Source of the DNA: Copromyces sp. CBS 386.78
Lineage: Eukaryota; Ascomycota; Sordariomycetes; Sordariales; Sordariaceae
Assembly: GCA_030685235.1 (NCBI GenBank)
Contig: MU839094.1
Location: 434,001 to 498,000 of the forward strand
Direction of reading: 5' to 3'
Length of the DNA stretch: 64,000 bases
Shown piece by piece: positions 23,728 to 33,342 of this stretch (the first letter of the stretch is position 1; each line of letters starts with the position of its first letter). Both the position numbers and the translations under genes were made by a program. The notes beneath the pieces are model-generated. The model had not been told where the DNA came from, did not search any database, and was given only the letters and a program-made list of their open reading frames with translations.

Positions 23728-24435
23728 TACCCGCGCGGTTTTGCCATTGAGGAGATTGGAGAAGAGGCAGTGTCAGGCGTTCACTGCCCAGCGGTTTACT
23801 ACATTTTCCAAAGGGTTTTTTTTTCTTCCAGGTCCCTGTGTCACGATTGCAGGGTTGGTCTCGCACAGCGAGCGGTAGATATTCTGGTAGATTATTATCC
23901 TTCTCAGTTTCATTAGTTACCCCCTTCCGTACAGCATCGTACCGTACAGAATTGCTATATACCCAGTGTATCATATCACTAGGAGCTATCTTCCAAGCAA
24001 GACGACATCTCCAGGCTGTTTGCAAAGATGAGAGTCATGAAAACTAATATAGCAAGAAGTTGAATGCATTCGAATAGCAAATCAAGGAGAAAAAACGCTA
24101 CATTACTTATATCATCATAACACGTTAAATCCTGACCAACACCTACCTCTAGCAGCGTAGCATCAGAACCCGTTCAATCAAGTAGATCAGTAACTCACTG
24201 ACTGCCTAAAACGAGTTCTCCTCGTGCGTGTCCTCCGCGATGCACAATAATCTCTATATACCTCGAGGGGAGGTTAAAGCCTTGATCGGCCAGCAAGCTT
24301 ATTCCACACGACCTCGTACGGTTGACGACCTGATAGCAAATAATTCAGGTAGCTTGGTAAAACACTCTTAGGTTGAATTTACCAACCTTCCTCTGATCTC
24401 TTCTGTCAGTACTTTCCCAATATCGTCACAACACC
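23728..24435. other. Convergent intergenic region
   Basis: 3' flanks of two convergent genes. AT content rises around 24050-24120. No gene, repeat family or RNA structure was recognised. Confidence 0.4.
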
Positions 24436-27400
24436 TTAGCTAACGCGTCTGGCCTTGCCACGCTTTCGCTCTCTCGAGGGTCTGACCAGCCCCTTGTTCA
24501 TGAGCCTTCTGCGATGCTGTCGTTTTTGCTCCCACGTGTAATTAGACGTATCGACCTTGGTGATGTCGATGCCATTGGCAGCATCCCACATGTCGGCAAT
24601 CCAGTCCGTAATGTCCAGCGTAGCCTGGTTGGCAAAAACTTTCCCCCTCCCTCCTGTAACCCATTGGTCAAGCTTGACCGGAATCGAGTATCCCCATACC
24701 GGATCATCAGGGGACCAGTTACAGGGTTTGCCAGGATAGCAGTATTGCGGTTTGCAGTACATGGAGCACATGGTCGATTCTCCAATGTACCACAACGTTA
24801 CAAGGAGCAGCATCAGCCCAAGCAAGGTGAATTTGAACCTGGGCTGTCGTTGATACAACTGGGGAAGCGGCAAGTGAACATAAGTCACTTTAGTGTGCCC
24901 AACAGAGGAGTCATCTTGACAGGCAGAGCACACTGAGCTGGCATCTCCATTGTGTTGGTGACCAGGATCCTTTGCATCCGCTTTAAAAACGGATGTTTCC
25001 AGACGCTCAATCCCCTGCTTCGCGGTTCGGATTCCGAGGAGGCCTGTCTTGAGCGACTCACTCATTCTTTTGTAAACCTCTATTTCGTTTTCTCCGTCCA
25101 TGGTTTTGTTCCTGGAACCAGCCTTGGGAACGACATTGGCTGAATGTGCCGGACCACGGACATTGTCCTTCGATTCGAGTAGATCAGCTAGGTCGTCGAG
25201 GGTGGAATCCTCAATCTGGTTGGTTCGATGGATTTCAAATAGATCGTCCCTCACAGTTGGTGGGTTGGCCGAGTTGGCCAAGGGAAGACGTAACTGTGAA
25301 AGCGATTTGGAGCGTCGATGCGGTCGAACCAATGATGCACGGTCACGCGTTCTGTCACCCCTAGCAGAAAGAGTGTGCTTTATCTTCCGAGGCGACATAC
25401 TTCGTTTCCGACCACGGGCACGCGAAGAGGCTCTGCTATGCGTGGCACCGTCAGGACCTTGGGTGCTTTCACTGCCTAAATGATCATCCATGGGTTTGAC
25501 CGTTGCGAAACGTGACGGTTCCTCCATATCTTCAGTCTTGATCGTTGTCGTGGGTCCGGTAGAGACGCGCGCGGTTGGGAGAGACTGTCTCGCAGTTTCG
25601 CCTCTGTTCGGCTTGGGCGTCTCGCCAGGTGTTTCATATTCCTCGTCTTCATCCAAGTCCGGAGATAGTGCACGCTGGGAGCCCCTTTCGGATTGATTTT
25701 CCATCGGCGCGAACAAGCTCATTTCGCCGTAAATGCGTTCCGTGGGATCGGACTCCGACTGTGCTGGGTTTGACCTGGAGCCTAACGCTGAATCAACTGA
25801 CGGATCTCGGCGCAATCCAGTGAAACCGACACTCGGCCTGACGTCGCCTTTAGCGCTGTCGAGCCTCTTGTTCCTGAATGCACCTTTCAATGCTCGACCT
25901 TGATTACCAGACTGGTACTCGCCCTTTAGGGGAGCCTCTCCCGTTGGTGGGTTGCCCCCACTTGCCTGGAGCTGACGATCCAGTTCTTCCGAGTGTCGCT
26001 CGCCATGTGAATTACGACGAGCAGGACCAGCCCTTTCCTGGTAATCTTTATCACGAGCGGATTCCACCACGTTGTTATCAACGTCATTTTGACCCTGAGG
26101 AGCAACAGCGGGTGCCCCTATGTCAAATGCCGGTGTAGGGGCTTCCTCTGGCGCCGCTCGTACGTCTCCATCTCGCGGCTGGCTCCTGCCGCTTGACATG
26201 CTTCTCCGTACCGGGAGCTTGCTGAAAGCATCTGACATGCGCAGTCTCTCACTAGATGCGCTCGTCCGGGAAGAATCTTTGCTCGGTTTTCGACCAATTT
26301 CTGAGGAGGGGGGTCGAGACGGGTGCTCTGGATCATACTCGCTAATGCCATCCAATTTCGAAACGATTGGGATCTTTCGAAGCAGGCTTCTACTCTCTTG
26401 TGCGCGCAACTCCTCAATTTTAGCGTTCGTGCGGCTCAATTCGCGGCCCCTGGTCAGTTGATTTGACCGTGTTCCTGATCCTGACTCCTCGTCGGGAAAC
26501 ATGGAAGCTGCCTCCATCTCCAAAAGTCGAATCTCGTCAATTTTAGGATTGCTGCGCATCAGGTTTGGGAAAGGGCCATCAAAAGTCTGGGAATCATCGA
26601 CGGCTACATCCTCTTCCGCGTTCTTCTCGGAGTTCTTGGTCCAGTGGGCACCGTGTTTAGGCGGCACCGTGGCGGGTCTCGTGACGGGCTCAGCCGGCGT
26701 GACGGTAGATGCCTGAAGAAGGGAAGAGTCACCAATCTGTTCCCAGCTGGGAGATTCGTGTGTCGAAATGCCGCTGCTAGCATCGTGTCGGGCACCCGAG
26801 AGGCGGCGGGAAAGCCAGTTGCTGCGAGAGTCAAGGCTGCTCCGACTCGTCTTACGAGCCAGACCTTTACCCATCTCGGCGAGACTCCTAAATTTCGACC
26901 GTGATAGGATACTGTTGGCGCGTGAGGCTGGCCTTTCTGCCTCTGCCTGTGCCATGGCGTGCTGACGCAGCTTCTCGTCTATGTCACTATCAGAGACATC
27001 GCTTTGAATCGAAAGCGCACCTGGGCTACTGGCTGGCATGAAGGGTTCTCCACGCCCTGAGCCGGACACCTGGCGACTGAAAGTTGTGGGGGGGTTTTTG
27101 TGCAATTTGTTCCTGGTGGAAGAGCTACTGCGAGTACGCCACGTCCGAGGGGCCGGACTTGGAGTATTCTGGGCAGCCTCCTCAGCTTCGACTTGTTTGT
27201 AGGCGTCAGTGAGAGTATATGGGGTGCGTGTTTGCGAGGGCCGTTGCTGCTGGGTTGGTCGTGGAATTCTTGTGATGGCGGACGAGGCGTGCTTCGAGTC
27301 GGATGACCCAGAGCTAGCAGGACGGGATTCGGCAGCGTCGCCTCGACCGGAGGCTCCATGGTCGTCCTTGGATTTGGATCTTGAGAGGGACCACAAGCTC

Positions 27401-27498
27401 GACCGTCGTGAGGGGGTGTTTCCAGTACGAGAAGAGGTGAAGCGGCCGTTCGCCCGGCTGGCCAGAACATCGACCCCCTCCGAAGCGCTGCGTTCCAT
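24436..27498 (-). CDS. Large Ser-rich single-pass membrane protein, function unknown
   Basis: A single uninterrupted exon of 1020 aa starting at MERSASEGVDVLAS. The first ~870 residues are hydrophilic, rich in Ser, Arg, Pro and Glu, with repeated short conserved islands such as NPKIDEIRLLEMEAASMFPD and NAKIEELRAQE, suggesting a disordered, possibly phosphorylated cytosolic or nuclear region. A single hydrophobic segment (FTLLGLMLLLVTLWYIGES) sits at about 888-907. Right after it comes a Cys cluster (CSMYCKPQYCYPGKPC) and a conserved-looking DDPVWGYSIPVKLDQWVTGG block, then a basic tail rich in R and K. The layout fits a type II protein with a disulfide-bonded lumenal domain, or an inner-nuclear-membrane protein; I do not recognise the family. 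Absence of introns over 3 kb is unlike most neighbours. Confidence 0.85.
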   Translation of the reverse strand: MERSASEGVDVLASRANGRFTSSRTGNTPSRRSSLWSLSRSKSKDDHGASGRGDAAESRPASSGSSDSKHASSAITRIPRPTQQQRPSQTRTPYTLTDAYKQVEAEEAAQNTPSPAPRTWRTRSSSSTRNKLHKNPPTTFSRQVSGSGRGEPFMPASSPGALSIQSDVSDSDIDEKLRQHAMAQAEAERPASRANSILSRSKFRSLAEMGKGLARKTSRSSLDSRSNWLSRRLSGARHDASSGISTHESPSWEQIGDSSLLQASTVTPAEPVTRPATVPPKHGAHWTKNSEKNAEEDVAVDDSQTFDGPFPNLMRSNPKIDEIRLLEMEAASMFPDEESGSGTRSNQLTRGRELSRTNAKIEELRAQESRSLLRKIPIVSKLDGISEYDPEHPSRPPSSEIGRKPSKDSSRTSASSERLRMSDAFSKLPVRRSMSSGRSQPRDGDVRAAPEEAPTPAFDIGAPAVAPQGQNDVDNNVVESARDKDYQERAGPARRNSHGERHSEELDRQLQASGGNPPTGEAPLKGEYQSGNQGRALKGAFRNKRLDSAKGDVRPSVGFTGLRRDPSVDSALGSRSNPAQSESDPTERIYGEMSLFAPMENQSERGSQRALSPDLDEDEEYETPGETPKPNRGETARQSLPTARVSTGPTTTIKTEDMEEPSRFATVKPMDDHLGSESTQGPDGATHSRASSRARGRKRSMSPRKIKHTLSARGDRTRDRASLVRPHRRSKSLSQLRLPLANSANPPTVRDDLFEIHRTNQIEDSTLDDLADLLESKDNVRGPAHSANVVPKAGSRNKTMDGENEIEVYKRMSESLKTGLLGIRTAKQGIERLETSVFKADAKDPGHQHNGDASSVCSACQDDSSVGHTKVTYVHLPLPQLYQRQPRFKFTLLGLMLLLVTLWYIGESTMCSMYCKPQYCYPGKPCNWSPDDPVWGYSIPVKLDQWVTGGRGKVFANQATLDITDWIADMWDAANGIDITKVDTSNYTWEQKRQHRRRLMNKGLVRPSRERKRGKARRVS

Positions 27499-28960
27499 CT
27501 TGCAAATGCGATGTTGAGTGTCTCGTCAGTATCCCCAAGCGCGCGGGATATAAAAGAGACCGTGGTTATGAGCCACTAGCCGCGAATCCGGATCGAGGGT
27601 GCGACCTGACGCGACTGGCGCAAAGATAGGAGGGGTTTGACGCAAGTTCGGTAATGTGAGGTGAAGGGCGGCGAGCAAGTAGAAGGTAGTCTGTTGTGAA
27701 ATTATGGCCGCTCGTTCCGAGTTGATGGTCGCTTGAAGTCACCAGAAGGTTGGAGAAAGAGCCATCTCTATCGCATGCGAGAGTTGGTGGGTTGTTTCAG
27801 TAGAGGTGGATGGTGGTGGTGGCTGGCGGACACGAACAAATAAATGGCTGTAGGTTGTGCTCTGCTCCCGTTGCGCATTGTTGGGGTGAGCAGCAGCTGG
27901 ACGGGTTGAAGTGCTGGAGATTTCACAGATTGCCGCTTAAATCCACGATTCCAGGAAGAAGAAAAGGGGCTGCTGGAAATTCAAGACGTTATCCGGTCCG
28001 GTCGTGTACTATTGACGTGCGAATCGTGCTGCCGACGCGTTTGAATGGACGATTGAAGATGCGTGGATGCAATTCCGGTTGCTTCTTGATAGAAAGCTAG
28101 GTACCTTGTTGCGCGCGGGTGACGGATGCGCAAGTGGGGTGGGGCTTCATCGCAATTGTACGCTAAAAAGGTACCTGCCGCCTGTAGGGGTAGGAGGGAA
28201 GGTACTTGAAAGTTACGTAAATACATCGGGCGTGTTTCTCGGGCTGTAACCCGACGTCAGCACGCCATGTATTGCTCTCCATTGGGCTGGAATTGAAACA
28301 TTCGCGTTGGCAGAGTGCCGGTCAAAAGTCAAAAGTCGTCTTTCTATCGTCGCCCATCCGCGATATAAAACTAGGTAGTTACCAAAGGAGTCAAACGCCC
28401 TCTGCGATGGTAGGCGGACACACTAGCGCCAGGTATTTTGAGGCAGGTACTGGTAGACAACTGTGTGTACATACGCATAAGGTTCGGGTAAGGTAGTAGT
28501 TGGGAGAGACACGGTGATGTACCTCCACTAGCACAGCACGTGCAAGGGTACCTAGGGGTCTCAACATACGCAGTTCCGTATCGTACGAGGTAATGTTTCC
28601 AACACCGTCCCGTCAAAGAGACCCCGGCCCCCGGTCTTCAAACCGAACTTGGCTTGCATACACCGAATGCAATCGACAATTCATGAGGCTGTCGGCAGCA
28701 TCTCATCAGGCTCAATCATTGATAACGACAGGGGACACTGAGACAGCAGTGAAGCAACGCCGCGTGAGCTGAATGGTAGATGCGCTTTATGGACTGACAG
28801 CCTGGCGGTTTCACAGCCGGATCACTGTTTTTCACATGACCTACCTATCCCTACCTCTACCTCTTTACTTGCCCATAACATACATCACTACTACCAAGTG
28901 TCAATTTACACTAGAATAGACACCAGACCACACGTGGTACCTTATTGTTAGCGCCCGCAG
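27499..28960. promoter_or_regulatory. Divergent intergenic region (membrane protein / acyltransferase)
   Basis: About 1.5 kb with no credible gene. It holds a GT/GGA-rich stretch (27780-27830) and, near 28835-28865, CT-rich TACCTA/CTACCTC short repeats like those at 38140 and 38280. Confidence 0.4.
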
Positions 28961-30796
28961 ATGACGAACGTCCCCCAGCCGATCCGGCCTCTTGGGCCGT
29001 GGTATGTTCCCACCCATCCCAACCCATACCCTCTCCCCTCCTCTGCCATCTACCTATCCAACTATCCCGCTTCCCCTCATCCCGTCGGCCTTGGGTGGTG
29101 GCCGGCGCCACTCCGCCTAAGGTTGTGGAAGGTCGTCCATCATCGGATGGCCTCTCAGCCCTTTGCTTCCGTCTGTATGCACTGCGCCGTCTCAACCACC
29201 TCTGTCCGCTCCCTGCATTGGCCAGTCCTGTTTCCTGGATTCCAGCCCCCTCTCAATATCCAAAGCCGCCGGCTCGCCCCAACCCTCTTGACAAGCTCAC
29301 CCCGAGGCTAATCGTTACGGTTATATCCCGCCGCTGTTCTCAGTGAGATCTACTCGTCCTCAAGGCACGCGTTGGGCTTCTATCGGTGCCTGGCCAATAC
29401 TTGTCGCTATGCTGTTCCTTGGTCTGTCCTCCAAGGCAAGAGTGTTCCCGACGTGTTGGAGGCTGCAGTTGCAAATCTGGTCCTCCGGCTGCCCCGGTTG
29501 AGTTTGGCAATCACTGGCGATGAAGCATCTCGCCCTTGCTTTGCCTCGGTGCCCTCTCTGGATCTTTCTTATCACTTGGAATGTGTGGAGCTGCCTGCCG
29601 AACTTGACTCTCATGCTCGCGACTCACACCTTCTCCATATATTGGAAGCCCAACACAACCAGTTATGGCCTGACGTCGCAACCCGACCGCCCTGGAGGTT
29701 GCTTGCCGTCTATGAGCCTCGGCCGTCCCATTTTGAAGACAGGCTGATACTCGATATTGTGCTTGCCATCCACCACTCTCTCGCTGATGGAAGGAGCACC
29801 GCCATTTTTCACGCCAGCCTCTTGGACGAATTGAACAAGCCACCAGCCCGTCCCTCGTGTCTAGAGGACCATGTTCTACGGATGCCCAGCAAGCCTCGTG
29901 GACACATTCTGCCACCTCAGGAGGAGCTCGTCAAATTCACCACGTCTTGGAGATTCCTTGCTGGCACGTTGTGGAGCGAATTCGCGTCGGGCTGGCTTCG
30001 CAAACCAGCGACCGACCTTCCATGGACGGGTGCACCGGTCAGACCTGACCCTTACCAAACCAGGCTCCGTCTGGTTACCATCCCTGCAAAAGCTGTGTCA
30101 CAGCTTCTTGCCAATTGCAGGGCGAACGGCACCACACTCACCCCTTTACTTCATGTGCTAATTCTCACATCTCTTGCTCGACGCTTACCAGCAGAGACAG
30201 CCACGTCGTTTCAGAGCTGCACTCCTATAGACTTGCGTCCCTTTATACAGTCCGGATCTCATGTGACTGATCTCGCCGATGCCTTTGGAGTACTGGTTAC
30301 TTCGGCGTCGCACAGTTTCGACTCTTCTCGTCTTTCGGGGCTGCGGGAGCAAGCAAGCGGGGAGAATATTTGGTGCCTTGCTCAAACCTTGCGCCAAGAA
30401 CTCAAGGAACGGGTCGAGACCATTCCTCAAGACGACATGGTAAGTATGCTCAGTTGGATTACCAACTGGCGCGGTTTCTGGCTCAACAAGGTGGACAAGC
30501 CGCGGGAGCAAACATGGGAGGTGTCCAACATCCACTCGCTGCGAGGCAGTCCGGAGGACACTGCCAATGAAACCGGTGCAAATTGGGAGATACTACGGTC
30601 TGTAATGTCGCAGTGCGCCATAGTCGCGGGACCGGCTCTCTGTGCAAGCGTTTCGGGCGTTATAGGGGGTCCCATAAGCATTGCCCTGAGCTGGCAGCAA
30701 GGTATCATTGAGTCAGAAGTCGTCGAAGGTGTAGCCCACGATTTGCAGCTATGGATGGACCAAGGCGGTCCGGTGCATGGTCAAAAGCTGCCGTAA
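28961..30796 (+). CDS. Acyltransferase, alcohol acetyltransferase-like (condensation-domain fold)
   Basis: Two exons: 28961-29001 and 29344-30796, about 497 aa. The first exon has only 13 codons plus two bases (MTNVPQPIRPLGPC). It was inferred because RPLGP followed by YSSSRHALGFYR is the usual N-terminal block of this family, and GTATGT...CAG joins them in frame across a 342 bp intron, long for this window. The catalytic HxxxD motif is HHSLADG near residue 150. The CoA-dependent acyltransferase/condensation fold continues with DLRPF and a C-terminal GGPISIALSWQQGIIESE. Relatives (PF07247, yeast Atf1/Atf2) acetylate alcohols, sterols or amines. The substrate cannot be read from sequence. No biosynthetic genes adjoin it. 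Confidence 0.8.
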
Positions 30797-31061
30797 TGTG
30801 CGCTGGCGCGGGAGTTGGTGTCCTTGTCGCGGAAACGAGGCCTTGCCGATCAGCATCTGGGATTTGGAGGATTCGGTGGCTGTGGACAGGCACGCACATT
30901 TCTGTAGCAGAATTCTTCTATGCCTTGGCATCCTTCTTGTAAAGTATTTCGGGTATATAGAAGAGTGATGGTGTATAGTCTGATAGTGTATCAGTTAGTA
31001 TACAGAGGAAGAGTTGATGTATCCTAACCCGAATTCACTTTCGATGTTCGGACTATGCTTC

Positions 31062-31289
31062 TATCTCTTTAGCCGTGTAATGCGCCATTTTTTTCCCGGC
31101 CCAGAAAAACATTTGAGGACCTTTGTCCTAAACAGTCGGTGCATCTGTTAGGGGGCTTATAGCGCACCGCTAAGATACCCAAAAAGTAGCCAGAAGTAGC
31201 CATAAGGTTGCATTTCGGTGTTTACCAAATATCATTGGCTCCAGACCCCGGTCGGGAAAAAAATGGCGCATTACACGGCTAAAGAGATA
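31062..31289. mobile_element. MITE with 40 bp terminal inverted repeats and TA target duplication
   Basis: Left arm 31062-31101 (starts TATCTCTTTAGCCGTG) and right arm 31250-31289 (ends CACGGCTAAAGAGATA) are inverted copies over 40 bp with one mismatch. Counting the terminal TA as target duplication, the element is TA-flanked with TIRs beginning TCTCTTTAGCC, as for Tc1/mariner-derived MITEs. The 148 bp between the arms has no coding capacity. It lies 265 bp after the acyltransferase stop and 325 bp before the bL9m start codon. Confidence 0.85.
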
Positions 31290-31614
31290 ATAACTGTGTA
31301 AGTGGTACTACCTTACTAGGTAAGTACTAACTGGCGGGGTTTTAGCGGTCTTGGCGCCCTGAGCTCCGGGTCCCGCTCCAGGGGCTGCCCATCGAGGTTC
31401 CATCCGGCATGGAGCTCTGCCGCGCAGCCGTGGGGCTTCCGTCCCCGAAATTTTGGGTAACCTTGAAGACCGCACGCAGTCCCGCGCCAGCTCGCGCCTC
31501 GCCACGCCGCAATCCGGACGGCAGACCACAACCAATCGCCGGACCTACCCAATCCGCCTCTTCCCGATCTTCTCGCGGCTCCTCCTCCGACGCCGGTCGA
31601 CCACACACCTCAAA

Positions 31615-32682
31615 ATGACGGCATCCGCGCTGACCAAGTGGCCAACGTGCCTGGCATGCTTGCGCCGTCTTGCACAGCCCTTTGGCGCCACTGCCGCCAG
31701 TCACGGCGAGCCCCGCGCTCGTGCTGTACCGGTGGCCCGGCCCTTTGTCCACATCCAGACCCGTGCCGCGTCACACCGGATGCGCCTTCAAGACCAGGGC
31801 GTGGTTGTCCGCCTGCTTGAAGACATTCCCAAGTTCGGTCGCAAACGTAAGGACGAGATTCCCCTGCTGAACTGTGCAAGCTAACCGGGACCTCGTCCTT
31901 GCCATCCAGATGCTATCTTCCGCACTGAGCGCGGCCGTATGCGCAACGAGTGGTTCCCCAAGAACAAGGCAGAGTACATGACGCCTGCTCGCTTCCAAGA
32001 GCTCGGCCTTACACGCGACGCCATCGGAGAGGTCGACCGCACCTTTGTCATTCTGAGCGCCCTCGATGTCGCTACCAGAAAGGCGCCCGAGGAGCAAAAG
32101 ATGGAAGAGGAACCGGTCCCGGAAATCCAGATTCCCCAGGTCAAGGTTCAGGACGTTACTGTAATGACCCTCCCTCCCACCTCTTCATATCCTCCTACTT
32201 GTCTGTGGTTCAATAACGAACGGCTGGTGCTAACCTGTGTGTGTGACTGCCGACAGCCCGAAACTGCTCACGCCTTGCTATCCGAGCTCATTCCTAACAC
32301 CCTCACCTTCCACCGCGAACCCGTGCCGATTCCAGTTCCTCAGCCGAAACTCGCCGAGGAGCCCAAGGTTTCGCCTCTAATTGCCAGGCGCGCGCCGGCA
32401 CCCACGCCCCAGACCCCTTCCACAGACAAGGCTGAGAGGGCCATCTTTGGCTCCGTCTCGAGCACCGATATTCTCAACCAGATCAAGGCTCTGATTTCGG
32501 GTCATGAGGATGCCAGCCGCATCGTTCTTGGACCATCAAGCGTCAAGATAGTAGGCTTGGCCGATGGCAATGATCGCATCAGACATCTTGGCCGGTGGGA
32601 GATTGAGATCGCGGTTGCTAGAGCGGGCTCCGGCCTTGAGCCGGTCCGCAAATTGGTCGAGATCTTGCCCAGCGCCCAGTGA
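31615..32682 (+). CDS. MRPL50: Mitochondrial large-subunit ribosomal protein bL9m (yeast Mrpl50 type)
   Basis: Three exons: 31615-31846, 31910-32160, 32257-32682, about 302 aa. Residues 1-50 are rich in R, A, S and T without acidic clusters (TKWPTCLACLRRLAQPFG), consistent with a mitochondrial presequence. The L9 N-terminal RNA-binding domain follows: VVVRLLEDIPKFGRKHAIF and ERGRMRNEWFPKNKAEYMTP, matching bacterial L9 (V-LLEDV-LGKKGD-V-V--GYARN-L-PK-A). The C-terminal region is extended and less conserved. It binds the large-subunit rRNA near the L1 stalk. The second intron (96 bp, GTAATG...CGACAG) has no stop and is a multiple of three, so a retained form would add 32 residues; splicing is preferred because it has a good branch site (GTGCTAACC). 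Confidence 0.83.
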
Positions 32683-33342
32683 GGACCGAACGTCTTCCAA
32701 CCTTCAGGTAGCCCGCGCATGTCACGCAGCCAAGTTGTTGTGTGTTGCGGATGAGACGGCGCCTTTATATGCCCGAGCCGGTATCTTAGCCACCCATGTA
32801 TATGTCTTGTACACTAACAAACTTTGCCCGTCCGTCCATCCGTTTTGTTCACTCACCCCAACTACAAGTATGTATGTGAAGATAGACGCACTGGATTACT
32901 TGTACAATGTCGTAGTGAAGCATCCCAAAACGTTAATGATGCGAACTCACATGATGGCGGTCGAAAACACCCGGCACGTATCGTCCCATCGCCACATTAA
33001 AGTGTTATACTGGTGCCAGAATAATAAACATACCCCAAAATCCAACCCATCTTCCTCCTATTGCTTCTCATGGTCTGCAATCGACACAGCACCGCTTTGC
33101 CACGCACTCGTGTTCTGGTATGTAAAGGAAAGCAGCTAGGGCAACAGAAAGCCCTCTCCTTAGCTCTGGCTGACTAGCGATCTTACTCCTTGTCATCCTA
33201 TCTCGCAGCTGAAATCTATACTCCATAGTGACTCCCAGTTTCTACTTTTCCTAAACTGGTTGCTAACGATGGCATTCTGTTCATGTGCCCCACCCTGACC
33301 GCAGCGGGCCTACAACCCGTCAGTATATGTCTTGAGATGCGT
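32683..33342. other. Convergent intergenic region between bL9m and ATG11
   Basis: 3' ends of two convergent genes. No features were recognised. Confidence 0.45.
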
